A stretch of 64,000 nt of DNA from Rhodoferax fermentans (GTDB lineage Bacteria; Pseudomonadota; Gammaproteobacteria; Burkholderiales; Burkholderiaceae_C): positions 930,001-994,000 of the forward strand of contig NZ_MTJN01000002.1 of the NCBI RefSeq assembly GCF_002017865.1, in the 5' to 3' direction. Under the pieces are notes generated by a model. The model saw only the letters and a list, made by a program, of their open reading frames with translations. It was not told where the DNA came from and made no database searches. Position 1 is the first letter of the stretch; each line of letters opens with the position of its first letter. Position numbers and translations under genes: made by a program. Below are positions 54,758 to 63,333 of the stretch, piece by piece.

Positions 54758-55519
54758 TCAAGCGGGCTCGAATTCCTCGACGGAGGCCGCAGGCTTGGCC
54801 GGTGCCAGCTTGGCGAGCGCGGCCAGCGGGTCTTGGCCTTTCCAGCTGCCCTCACTGCCGAGCAGCCGGAAGCGGGCAAAGAAATACTCCACCAGCCACT
54901 TCTCCGAATAGGCGGACGCGATGGCTTTGCCGTGGTAAGTGTTGCCCCGTGCAAAAGCCGCCATCGACTGGCCATCGGGCCAGATCGAGAAGGTCATCTG
55001 GTAGAACAGCGGCGTCTCACCCATGCCGATCTTGAACACCACGTTCGGGTCGGCACCAATCATCTGGGAAATGTTGGGCGCACGGCTCCAGAAGCGGGTG
55101 GCGGCACCGAGTTTGACCTGCGCCCGGGTCAGCGCCACCAGCGGGCCGTCTGGCATGGCGTTGGAGTCGTAGTTGTCGGCAGTGAACGGCACCTTGCCAC
55201 CCCACAGGCCTTTGGCGGATATTGGGTTGAGGTAGACCGTCCAGTGTTCATCCGACTTGGCGCGCCATTGTTGGAACAGTGCCTGGTTGGCGATCTGTTG
55301 GCGGGCCGTGGCTTCATCTGGCCAGACGGTGAAGATGCCCCAGACCGCCGTGTTGGGTTGGGGCGTGAAACCCTCGCCCGTACCAGAGCCCAGCAGCTTG
55401 TAGAACTGCAGGTCGGGCATGTTGTTGAGCGGCCCCCGCGCCCAGGCCATCTGGCCAACCACCCATAACCTGTCCAGCACGGACTCGAAGTGAAAGATGC
55501 TCAGGCAGACGGTGGTCAT
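54758..55519 (-). CDS. crtA: Spheroidene monooxygenase-like protein (CrtA family)
   Basis: 253-aa protein. CrtA-like blocks are VLDRLWVVGQMAWARGPL, FYKLLGSGTGEGFTPQPNTAVWGIFTVWPDEATAR, and a Trp-rich DEHWTVYLNPISAKGLWGG segment. CrtA oxygenates the C2 position of spheroidene in purple bacteria. Homologues also exist in non-phototrophs, and no other carotenoid gene is in view, so the physiological substrate is uncertain. An FNR-type box lies about 124 bases upstream. Confidence 0.75.
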   Translation of the reverse strand: MTTVCLSIFHFESVLDRLWVVGQMAWARGPLNNMPDLQFYKLLGSGTGEGFTPQPNTAVWGIFTVWPDEATARQQIANQALFQQWRAKSDEHWTVYLNPISAKGLWGGKVPFTADNYDSNAMPDGPLVALTRAQVKLGAATRFWSRAPNISQMIGADPNVVFKIGMGETPLFYQMTFSIWPDGQSMAAFARGNTYHGKAIASAYSEKWLVEYFFARFRLLGSEGSWKGQDPLAALAKLAPAKPAASVEEFEPA

Positions 55520-55642
55520 GGCAAGCTCCCGGTGACAGCTTCAAACCCCATCTGACGGGTTGAGTGGTGGGCTAGAACAAGGGCTGGCAGATGGTGCCTG
55601 CTTGGGGGCAGTCCAGCCCTTGGATTCTAGGCCGGGTGGGTA

Positions 55643-55656
55643 TTGATACAGGTCAA
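55643..55656 (-). promoter_or_regulatory. FNR/Anr-type box upstream of the crtA-like gene
   Basis: TTGAT-ACAG-GTCAA, both half-sites fully matching the relaxed FNR/Dnr consensus. It lies between the crtA-like start and the HDOD gene stop, so it can only serve the crtA-like gene. Confidence 0.6.
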
Positions 55657-55694
55657 TTCAGCCACGCCACCCGGTGTGCGGGCACGCTAGCGCC

Positions 55695-56561
55695 TCACTC
55701 AAACAGAGCTTCCAGACCACCACTCAGTTCGGCCAAGGGGGGCATCACCCCCCGGGCATCCCGGTGACCGGCTTCGGCCAGCGCGGGTGTCCAGTTCGGC
55801 TCCAGGTTCAGATGCAGCCGCCTGGCCACCGCCAAGGGGTAACAGTCCAGCTGGGCCTTGTAACCCAGGGCCAGCACCTCGACACTGGCGCGCCAGGCCC
55901 CCAGATGCACCCAGGCGGCTGCTTCCGAAAAATTGGGAGCTGCCAGGGGCTGGGCCACGTGGCGCAGCGCATCCACCAGCGAGAGCGGGAAATGCCAGAC
56001 CTGCGCCAGCTCAGCCGACACGTCACCATAGTGAAAACCAAACGCATCAAGCTCCAGTTGCGCTCGCCGGGTATCCAGCACACTCATTTGTTTGTTCAGC
56101 GCCACCAGGTCTGCCGGCATCATCACATGCATGTGCAGCTGACCAATGGCATGCATCACCCCCAGCGTGAAAACCCGGTCGGCATCCACATCGGCCTGGC
56201 TCGCCAACCAGCGCGAGGCACAGGCGGTGTACAGGTTGTAGCGCCAGAACTGCTTCAGATCGAGCCCCGTCGTGGCCTTGAAGGCTGCGGCCACCGTGCT
56301 GCCAATCACCAGGTTGCGCACCATCACCAGACCCAGCGTCTGCAGCGCTGCCTCGACCGTCTCAATGCTGCGCGGTACCTTGAAATAGGGCGAGTTGGCC
56401 AGCCGCAGCACTCTGGCGCTCAAGGCCGGGTCCAGCGCCAGCTGCTCGGCAATCTGGCTGACCGACACCTCGTCATCGTTGAAACTGGCAATGAGTTTCT
56501 GGCCCACTTTGGAAATGGTGGGCATTTTGTCGGGCTGGTCAATCAGGTGCTTGAGTTTCAT
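55695..56561 (-). CDS. HDOD-domain protein (second of a tandem pair)
   Basis: 288-aa single-domain HDOD protein. Core parts are MPTISKVGQKLIASF, LALDPALSARVLRLANSPYF and TLGVMHAIGQLHMHVM. The HD-pair metal motif is absent, as in HDOD proteins of signalling systems. The start MKLKHLIDQPDKMP at 56561 aligns with its neighbour's MDLKSLIDIPSKLP, so a longer N-terminus to 56591 is less likely. Function in c-di-GMP or stress signalling is inference. Confidence 0.85.
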   Translation of the reverse strand: MKLKHLIDQPDKMPTISKVGQKLIASFNDDEVSVSQIAEQLALDPALSARVLRLANSPYFKVPRSIETVEAALQTLGLVMVRNLVIGSTVAAAFKATTGLDLKQFWRYNLYTACASRWLASQADVDADRVFTLGVMHAIGQLHMHVMMPADLVALNKQMSVLDTRRAQLELDAFGFHYGDVSAELAQVWHFPLSLVDALRHVAQPLAAPNFSEAAAWVHLGAWRASVEVLALGYKAQLDCYPLAVARRLHLNLEPNWTPALAEAGHRDARGVMPPLAELSGGLEALFE

Positions 56562-56694
56562 GAGCTCGCTTTCGCCACTGAAGGTGTACATGGGTCAGCA
56601 TGGTGCGATCTGCACCACACACACGGTCTGGCCAAGGGCACACTGGCTTGGCCTGCAGGCACAGGACCCTCAGGTCCAGAGCCGGGGATCGGGT

Positions 56695-57555
56695 TCACTC
56701 AAACAAGGCGTCCAGGCCCTGGGTCAGTTCGGCCAGGGGCGGCATCAGCAGCAGCGCGTCAGTGTGGGATTGCGCTGCCAGCGCGGGGGTCCAGTTGGCT
56801 TGCAGGTACAGCCGTTCACCCACATCAAACGGGTAGTTCGCGACCTGCTCCGCGTCGCTCCAGCCCAGCACCTCGGCGCGGGCACGCCACGCCCCCATAT
56901 GCACCAGAGCCGCCGCCTCCAGAAATTCAGGCGCCGCCAGCGGGTCCACGATGTGGCGCAGTGCGTCCACCAAAGGCAGCGGCAAATTCCACGCCAAGGC
57001 CAGTTCGGCCGACACATCACCGCAATGGAAGCCCAGCGTGCGCACCTCCAGTTGCGGGCGCCCCGGGTGCAACACACTCATTTGCTGGTCCAGCGGGGCC
57101 ATGGTCTGTGGCGCGATGGCATGCAGTTGCAACTGGCCAATGGCATGTAACAAGGCCAGCGTGAACACCCGATCAGCGTTGAAGCCAGTACGTTCGGCCA
57201 GCCACCGTGCGGCGCACGCCGTCTCGAGGTTGTAGCGCCAGAACTGCGGCAAATCCAGACCGGGTGTCGCCTTGTAGGCCGCCGCCACGGTGCTGCCCAG
57301 CACCAGATTACGCACCATCACCAGGCCCAACATCTGCAGTGCACCATCGACCGTACCGATGGTGTGCGAGACCTGGAAATAGGCCGAATTGGCCAGCTTG
57401 AGCAATTTGGCGCTCAAGGCCGGATCGGCGGCAAGCTGCTTGCTGATCTCGGCCACCGACACCTGCTCAGCACCAAAACTGGCCAAAAGCTGCTGGCCCA
57501 ACTTCGGGATGGTGGGCAACTTGCTGGGGATGTCGATCAGGCTTTTGAGGTCCAT
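56695..57555 (-). CDS. HDOD-domain protein (first of a tandem pair)
   Basis: 286-aa paralogue of the next gene, similar over the full length and sharing more than half its residues by eye (for example LGLVMVRNLVxGSTVAAAxKAT and the final MPPLAEL). The pair probably arose by tandem duplication. It begins MDLKSLIDIPSKLP, and CACTCCATG precedes the start without a strong ribosome-binding site. Confidence 0.85.
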   Translation of the reverse strand: MDLKSLIDIPSKLPTIPKLGQQLLASFGAEQVSVAEISKQLAADPALSAKLLKLANSAYFQVSHTIGTVDGALQMLGLVMVRNLVLGSTVAAAYKATPGLDLPQFWRYNLETACAARWLAERTGFNADRVFTLALLHAIGQLQLHAIAPQTMAPLDQQMSVLHPGRPQLEVRTLGFHCGDVSAELALAWNLPLPLVDALRHIVDPLAAPEFLEAAALVHMGAWRARAEVLGWSDAEQVANYPFDVGERLYLQANWTPALAAQSHTDALLLMPPLAELTQGLDALFE

Positions 57556-57651
57556 GGAGTCACTTTCTCAAAGAGACGTGTGGGGCGCGACTATTTTCTC
57601 CCATCCTCCACGCCGATGGTGTGCAATTTGACCTCAGCAGCCCCCCTGGCC

Positions 57652-58194
57652 TCAATCCAATGCCAGACGGGCAAAGGTTTTCCTGAACTTGGCCACCTTG
57701 GGTGCCGCCACCGCCAGGCAATAGCCCTGGTGCGGGTTGCGCGCAAAGAAGTCTTGGTGGTAGTCCTCGGCAGCACTGTAGTTGTGCAAGGGCAGCACCT
57801 CGGTCACGATGGGGCGTGTGTAAATGCCGCTGGCCATCAGCTCCTGAACGATGTCCTGCGCCACCTGCTGCTGGCTGGCGTCCGTGAAATAAATACCACT
57901 GCGGTACTGGCTGCCGTGGTCATTGCCCTGGGCGTTGAGCGTGGTCGGGTCATGGATGACAAAAAAGATCTCCAGGATCTCACGCAAACTGATCTGGCCT
58001 GGGTCAAACACCAGCTTAACCACCTCGGCATGCCCAGTGCGTCCGGTGCAGACCTGCTCATAGGTGGGCTGCGCGACGTGGCCGTTGCAGTAGCCCGACT
58101 CCACCGCCACGATGCCCTTAACCTTGGCGTAAACCGCATCCAGGCACCAAAAACAACCTCCGCCCAGGGTGATGGTGTGATGTGCTGTTGGCAT
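57652..58194 (-). CDS. msrA: Peptide methionine sulfoxide reductase MsrA
   Basis: Repairs methionine-S-sulfoxide in proteins, 180 aa. The catalytic cysteine is in GGGCFWCLDAVY, followed by YCNGHVAQPTYEQVCTGRTGHAEVV and QYRSGIYF, both typical. The residue following CFWCL is Asp, whereas most MsrA proteins have Glu there. The resolving cysteine is QGYCLAV near the C-terminus. Confidence 0.94.
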   Translation of the reverse strand: MPTAHHTITLGGGCFWCLDAVYAKVKGIVAVESGYCNGHVAQPTYEQVCTGRTGHAEVVKLVFDPGQISLREILEIFFVIHDPTTLNAQGNDHGSQYRSGIYFTDASQQQVAQDIVQELMASGIYTRPIVTEVLPLHNYSAAEDYHQDFFARNPHQGYCLAVAAPKVAKFRKTFARLALD

Positions 58195-58282
58195 AGGTGT
58201 CTCCTTGGGTGGTCTGTCAAACTTTGGATTGTCTACAGACTGGCAATACCCTTGCGTCAGACCGCCATTGCCCCACCCGCCC

Positions 58283-59842
58283 CTATTCCAGACCCAGCTC
58301 CTGGATTTTGCGGGTGATGGTGTTGCGCCCGATGCCCAGTCTTTGCGCCGCCTCGATACGCCGGCCCCGGGTGCTGGCCAGGGCCGCCAGGATCAGGCGG
58401 GACTCAAAACGGCGGGTGAGTTCGTCCCACACATCACAACGGTCGGTGGCCAACAGGGCGTGGGCATCAGCCTCCAGGCCCAGCTCCCAGCTGGACGGCT
58501 GGGGCAACGCGGCCGCAACCTCTGCCACACGCAGTTCGACATCATCCAGATGGGCACCTGACAGCGCATCCGCCTGAACACCCGCCGGTTTGGCCATGAC
58601 TTCCGCCAAACCGGCCGGAAACGCCTGGACCACCTCAGCCACCCTGCTGGTGGACGCAGGCAAGGACCGGTTGGCGCCATGGGTCACCTCCACCTCGGGC
58701 GGCAAGTCCTTGGGTTCTATCAACTGGGCGGGGGCCATGACGGTGAGCCAGTGGCAGATGTTCTCGAGCTGACGCACATTGCCGGGAAATGAAAAATCGC
58801 TGAGCCAGGCCAGAGCAGCCTCGGAAATCCGCTTGGGTTCCACACCCAGTTGGGCTGCACTTTGCTGCAGGAAATGGCGGGTCAGCGCGGGGATGTCCTC
58901 GCGCCGTTCACGCAGCGCAGGAAGACGCAGGCGGATGACGTTCAGACGGTGGAACAAGTCTTCGCGGAACACCCCTTCCTTGACCCGTTGCTCCAGATTC
59001 TGGTGGGTCGCGGCAATCACCCGCACATTGGTCTTGACCGCACCATGGCCACCGACCCTGTAAAAGTGACCATCTGACAGCACCCGCAGCAAACGGGTCT
59101 GCAGGTCAAACGGCATGTCACCGATTTCGTCCAGGAACAAGGTGCCACCATCGGCCTGTTCAAAACGGCCACGGCGCATGGTCTGGGCACCGGTGAAGGC
59201 CCCCCGTTCGTGGCCAAACAATTCAGACTCCAGCAGGTCTTTCGGAATTGCAGCAGTATTGATAGCAACAAATGGCCCACTGGCGCGGGGTGAGTGCTTG
59301 TGGAGTGCTCTGGCGACGAGTTCTTTGCCGGAACCCGACTCACCAGTGACCATGACCGTGACATTGCTCTGGCTCAATCGCCCGATGGCCCGGAACACAT
59401 CCTGCATGGCGGGTGCCTGGCCGAGCATTTCCGGGGCTTCGGTGATACGTTCTTCGGCCACTTCCTCGCGCTGGCTCTCTTCGACCGCACGGCGGATCAG
59501 CTCCACCGCCTTGGGCAAATCAAACGGCTTGGGCAGATACTCAAACGCACCGCCCTGAAACGCCGATACCGCGCTGTCCAGGTCCGAATACGCCGTCATG
59601 ATGATGACCGGCAGACCGGGCAACTTGGCCTTGATTTTTTCGAGCAGGTCCAGACCGGAGCCGCCTGGCATACGGATGTCACTGACCAGCACCTGCGGTC
59701 CGCGGTCGCTGTCGTCGTCCAGGGCACTCAGGACATCACGGGCATTGGTAAAACTGCGGGTGGGCAGGTTGTCACGCAAGAGCGCTTTTTCAAGCACGAA
59801 GCGGATCGACTGGTCATCGTCAACAATCCAGATGGGCTTCAT
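58283..59842 (-). CDS. ntrC: Nitrogen regulation response regulator NtrC
   Basis: Sigma-54-dependent enhancer-binding activator of nitrogen assimilation genes, 519 aa. The receiver domain has acidic DDD and the phospho-acceptor at about D55 (VSDIRMPG). The AAA+ domain has Walker A GESGSGKE, GHERGAFTGAQ and Walker B GGTLFLDEIGDM; the intact GAFTGA loop means it contacts sigma-54. The C-terminal Fis-type helix-turn-helix ends RLGIGRNTITRKIQELGLE. It follows ntrB on the same strand. Confidence 0.96.
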   Translation of the reverse strand: MKPIWIVDDDQSIRFVLEKALLRDNLPTRSFTNARDVLSALDDDSDRGPQVLVSDIRMPGGSGLDLLEKIKAKLPGLPVIIMTAYSDLDSAVSAFQGGAFEYLPKPFDLPKAVELIRRAVEESQREEVAEERITEAPEMLGQAPAMQDVFRAIGRLSQSNVTVMVTGESGSGKELVARALHKHSPRASGPFVAINTAAIPKDLLESELFGHERGAFTGAQTMRRGRFEQADGGTLFLDEIGDMPFDLQTRLLRVLSDGHFYRVGGHGAVKTNVRVIAATHQNLEQRVKEGVFREDLFHRLNVIRLRLPALRERREDIPALTRHFLQQSAAQLGVEPKRISEAALAWLSDFSFPGNVRQLENICHWLTVMAPAQLIEPKDLPPEVEVTHGANRSLPASTSRVAEVVQAFPAGLAEVMAKPAGVQADALSGAHLDDVELRVAEVAAALPQPSSWELGLEADAHALLATDRCDVWDELTRRFESRLILAALASTRGRRIEAAQRLGIGRNTITRKIQELGLE

Positions 59843-59916
59843 AGTGTGTGGTCACCTCGTTAAGTACCCACGCTCTGGCCGGGTACAGCCCACCTTGCGG
59901 CGTGCCATTCTGCGGG

Positions 59917-60987
59917 TCAGGGCAGAGGAATCAGTATCTTGAAATCAGTCAATCCGGGAGAGCTGTCACACTCGATCAAACCCTGGTGTTGCTGGACAAA
60001 GGTTTGTGCCAATGTCAGCCCCAGCCCGGAACCACCCTCACGTCCGGACACCAACGGATAAAAAATACGGTCTTTGATCGAGTCTGGCACCCCAGGCCCG
60101 TTGTCCATCACATGCAATTCCAGTGCCAACCGGTAACGTTGTTTGCCAAAGGTGGTCTGACGCGCCACCCGGGTGCGAAAAGTGATGCGACCATCCCCCT
60201 GCGCAATGCGCTCTGAGAGGGCCTGGCAGGCATTGTGGGCGATGTTCAGCAGGGCCTGGATCAGCTGCTCGCGGTCGCCCCGCAGCTCAGGAATGGAGGT
60301 GTCATAGTCCTGCACCACCTCCAGCCCCTTGGGAAACTCTGCCAGGATCAGCGAGCGGACCCGTTCACACACCTCATGGATATTGACATCTCCCACCACA
60401 TGCGCCTTGCGATGCGGCGCCAGCAGCCGGTCCACCAGCGACTGCAGGCGGTCTGCCTCATGGATGATGACCTGGGTGTATTCGTTGAGGTCAGGCGAGG
60501 CCAACTCCATCTCCAACAACTGGGCCGCACCACGAATCCCGCCCAGCGGGTTTTTGATCTCATGCGCCAGATTGCGGATCAGCTCCTTGTTGGCCAACGC
60601 CTGTTCAGCCAGACGCTCCTCGCGGTCTTGCCGGGCTTGTTGCTCCAGCGGCAGGAGCTCGGCAATGATCTCCGGCCCCTCGGTGAGGGTCACAATCACA
60701 TGCACGGGCAAAGCGTCACGGCTGACCCGCAGCAAGGCGGCGTCGTAACGCAAGGCCGAAAAGTCGTTGCCACCCACGCCCGTCAGAATGGTGCGTAAAT
60801 GCTCCGGCTGGGTGAAGCAGTCCGGAAAATGGGCGCCCACAATGATGCGGCGTGACATGCCCAGCGCGTCCTCCATGGCCGCATTGACAAATAACACGGT
60901 GCCGTCGCTACGCACCACCGCCACCAGGGTGGCCAGCAAATCAAAGGCCTTGTAGCGCTCGGCGTTGACCGAGGATGAAGGGATCAT
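59917..60987 (-). CDS. ntrB: Nitrogen regulation sensor kinase NtrB
   Basis: Histidine kinase/phosphatase partner of NtrC that normally responds to the PII protein. The product is 356 aa. A PAS domain covers about residues 20-110, the H-box is RNLAHEIKNPLGGIRGAAQLL, and the ATPase part has NIAHNACQALSER, DNGPGVPDSIKDRIF and GGSGLGLTLAQTF. It has no membrane helix, consistent with NtrB. The start MIPSSSVNAERYK at 60987 has AGGGTC upstream. An ATG at 61017 has none. Confidence 0.95.
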   Translation of the reverse strand: MIPSSSVNAERYKAFDLLATLVAVVRSDGTVLFVNAAMEDALGMSRRIIVGAHFPDCFTQPEHLRTILTGVGGNDFSALRYDAALLRVSRDALPVHVIVTLTEGPEIIAELLPLEQQARQDREERLAEQALANKELIRNLAHEIKNPLGGIRGAAQLLEMELASPDLNEYTQVIIHEADRLQSLVDRLLAPHRKAHVVGDVNIHEVCERVRSLILAEFPKGLEVVQDYDTSIPELRGDREQLIQALLNIAHNACQALSERIAQGDGRITFRTRVARQTTFGKQRYRLALELHVMDNGPGVPDSIKDRIFYPLVSGREGGSGLGLTLAQTFVQQHQGLIECDSSPGLTDFKILIPLP

Positions 60988-61032
60988 GGCAGACCCTGAG
61001 AGAGGATGGCAGGTCATCAGATAGGCGCAGAC

Positions 61033-61530
61033 TTACTGCGATGGGGAGCTGCTGGCGGGAGGCAATCGGTCAATCTCACGGCGCAGACCAGCAATGTCAC
61101 TCTCGGTGCGCGCCAAACTGGCTTTGAGTTCGGCCACCCGGTCCAGGTATTTCTGGTAGTTGCGGGCCTCGCCGCCCTGCTTGTCGGGCTCGCCGTTGTT
61201 GTATTCTTTCTTCAACTCTTCCTGACGGGCCAGGGCTTTCTTGAGTTCATCTTGCAGGATCAGTCGGCGGTCCGAGTCACGCGCTTTTTGCTGCGACGAC
61301 TCCACCTTGGAGGTGTTACTGCCAGCGGAGGGGGTGGGATTGGCTTTGGGGGCGGGTGTCCCTTGCACCACAGTGATGTTGCCACCTTCGACCAGTTTGC
61401 AGCCTTTGGCGCGTGCATCCGGCTTGGTGTTGGTGTATTCGTTGCCACAGCGGTAAATCTCAGCCTGTGCCTGGCTGGGCAAGGCTGCTACACCCGCTGC
61501 CAAGGCCACCAGCATCCACAGTTGTTTCAT
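61033..61530 (-). CDS. DUF4124-domain periplasmic protein
   Basis: 165-aa protein with a signal peptide (about residues 1-23, ending SQAQAEIYRCG). The short DUF4124 region (IYRCGNEYTNTKPDARAKGCKLVEGG) is followed by a charged coiled-coil tail (residues 90-150). It sits between glnA and ntrB on the same strand, and its function is unknown. A GC-rich perfect hairpin lies just upstream. Confidence 0.8.
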   Translation of the reverse strand: MKQLWMLVALAAGVAALPSQAQAEIYRCGNEYTNTKPDARAKGCKLVEGGNITVVQGTPAPKANPTPSAGSNTSKVESSQQKARDSDRRLILQDELKKALARQEELKKEYNNGEPDKQGGEARNYQKYLDRVAELKASLARTESDIAGLRREIDRLPPASSSPSQ

Positions 61531-61563
61531 AAGGCTTTTGCTCTCTCCATCGTGACCAGGTTT

Positions 61564-61592
61564 GGCGGGCTGCCTGAACCCGGCAGCCCGCC
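61564..61592 (-). other. Perfect 11-bp hairpin upstream of the DUF4124 gene
   Basis: GGCGGGCTGCC and GGCAGCCCGCC pair without mismatch around TGAACCC. It lies about 35 bases before the DUF4124 start and 24 bases after the glnA terminator in transcription order. It could be an attenuator or an mRNA-stabilising leader structure. Confidence 0.5.
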
Positions 61593-61615
61593 CCATTGGT
61601 ATAGTTTCCCACAAT

Positions 61616-61644
61616 AAAAAAGGACGGCAACTGCCGTCCTTTTT
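61616..61644. terminator. Bidirectional intrinsic terminator after glnA
   Basis: AAAAAGGACGGC and GCCGTCCTTTTT form a 12-bp stem around AACT, with T-runs usable on both strands. It separates glnA from the DUF4124-ntrBC genes. Confidence 0.9.
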
Positions 61645-61689
61645 GCGGTACCAAGTTGTCATGGCTGACCCACCTGGTAAGGTCGCTGA

Positions 61690-63105
61690 TTACAGCGAGT
61701 AATACATGTCGAACTCGATCGGGTGGGTCGCCATACGCAGACGTGTGACTTCAGTCATCTTGAGTTCGATGTAGGCATCGAGCATGCTGTCAGTGAACAC
61801 TCCACCCTTGGTCAGGAAGCTGCGGTCTGCATCGAGGCATTCCAGCGCCTGGTCCAAACTGTGGCAAACGGTCGGGATCAGTGCGTTTTCTTCGGGCGGC
61901 AGGTGGTACAGATCCTTGGTGGCGGCTTCGCCAGGATGGATCTTGTTTTCCACACCGTCCAGACCCGCCATCATCAAGGCCGAGAAACCCAGGTACGGGT
62001 TCATCAACGGATCGGGGAAGCGGGCTTCGATACGGCGGCCCTTCGGGTTCGCGACAAACGGAATACGGATCGATGCAGAACGGTTTTTGGCCGAGTAAGC
62101 CAATTTCACCGGCGCCTCAAAACCAGGAACCAGACGCTTGTAGCTGTTGGTACCGGGGTTGGTGATCGCGTTCAGTGCGCGGGCATGTTTGATGATGCCG
62201 CCGATGTAGTACAGGGCGAAATCGCTCAAACCGGCATAACCGTCACCGGCAAACAGGTTCTTGCCGTCTTTCCAGATCGACTGGTGCACGTGCATGCCCG
62301 AGCCGTTGTCACCCACGATGGGCTTGGGCATGAAGGTGGCGGTCTTGCCGTAGGCATTGGCCACGTTTTGCACCACATACTTCAGAACTTGTGTCCAGTC
62401 AGCGCGCTCAACCAGGGTGCTGAACTTGGTACCAATTTCGTTCTGACCAGCGCCAGCCACTTCGTGGTGGAACACTTCGACCGGGATGCCCAGCGATTCA
62501 AGGATGAGCACCATTTCGGCGCGCATGTCTTGGGTGCTGTCAATCGGAGGCACCGGGAAGTAACCACCCTTGACGGTGGGACGGTGACCACGGTTGCCGC
62601 CTTCGAGCTTGGCACCGGAATTCCAGGGGGCTTCGTATTCTTCAATCTTGAAGAAGGTGCCCGACATGTCGGTGTTCCAACGGACATTGTCAAAAATGAA
62701 GAATTCTGGTTCTGGACCAAAGAAGGCGGTGTCACCAATGCCAGACGCCTTCAGGTAGGCTTCTGCGCGGCGTGCGATGGACCGCGGGTCGCGGTCGTAG
62801 GCCTTGCCGTCACCTGGCTCGACCACATCGCAGCTCAGGAACAGCGTGGTTTCTTCGAAGAACGGGTCGATGTTGGCGGTGTTCGGGTCGGGCATGAGTT
62901 GCATGTCCGAAGCTTCAATACCCTTCCAGCCAGCGATGGAAGAACCGTCAAAGGCATGGCCGGAGCTGAACTTGTCTTCATCAAAATGCGAAACGGGCAC
63001 AGTCACGTGCTGTTCTTGGCCACGGGTATCGGTGAAACGGAAGTCAACAAACTTGACTTCGTTGTCTTTCACCATCTTCATGACATCTGCGACGGTCTTG
63101 GCCAT
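61690..63105 (-). CDS. glnA: Glutamine synthetase type I
   Basis: Makes glutamine from glutamate, ammonia and ATP, 471 aa as usual for GSI. It starts [21 protein letters not shown]. Key parts are [32 protein letters not shown], the [13 protein letters not shown] substrate region, and the adenylylation loop DLYHLPPEE with its tyrosine. The start at 63105 has CCAGGAGTATTTG upstream. The long open frame on the other strand is a shadow. A sigma-54 promoter and an NtrC site lie upstream. Confidence 0.97.
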   Translation of the reverse strand: MAKTVADVMKMVKDNEVKFVDFRFTDTRGQEQHVTVPVSHFDEDKFSSGHAFDGSSIAGWKGIEASDMQLMPDPNTANIDPFFEETTLFLSCDVVEPGDGKAYDRDPRSIARRAEAYLKASGIGDTAFFGPEPEFFIFDNVRWNTDMSGTFFKIEEYEAPWNSGAKLEGGNRGHRPTVKGGYFPVPPIDSTQDMRAEMVLILESLGIPVEVFHHEVAGAGQNEIGTKFSTLVERADWTQVLKYVVQNVANAYGKTATFMPKPIVGDNGSGMHVHQSIWKDGKNLFAGDGYAGLSDFALYYIGGIIKHARALNAITNPGTNSYKRLVPGFEAPVKLAYSAKNRSASIRIPFVANPKGRRIEARFPDPLMNPYLGFSALMMAGLDGVENKIHPGEAATKDLYHLPPEENALIPTVCHSLDQALECLDADRSFLTKGGVFTDSMLDAYIELKMTEVTRLRMATHPIEFDMYYSL

Positions 63106-63149
63106 CAAATACTCCTGGTTGCTGTTGAGAAAGGGTTTGTGAAATTGAA

Positions 63150-63165
63150 TGCAGGTTTTGTGCCA
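63150..63165 (-). promoter_or_regulatory. Sigma-54 promoter of glnA
   Basis: On the minus strand TGGCACAAAACCTGCA has the invariant GG and GC elements in the right spacing (GG-N10-GC) and matches the TGGCAC half fully. It lies 45 bases before the glnA start. Confidence 0.8.
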
Positions 63166-63292
63166 GTGTCGGGGCATGTTCAACAAGTCCGCACCTCCGC
63201 CATTTTGCACCCACTTTACGGCACAACTTCGGGTTCAGCGTTTGCAGGTTTGCCTGTTCTTCCGACAAGTGCAATGGAAAGAACAATGATAG

Positions 63293-63307
63293 GCACCATA
63301 CTGGTGC
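63293..63307. promoter_or_regulatory. NtrC binding site (enhancer) of glnA
   Basis: GCACCA-TAC-TGGTGC is a perfect NtrC palindrome. It lies about 130 bases upstream of the sigma-54 promoter, the usual enhancer distance. Confidence 0.75.
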
Positions 63308-63333
63308 AAAAAACATGCACTAAAACAAAGTGC

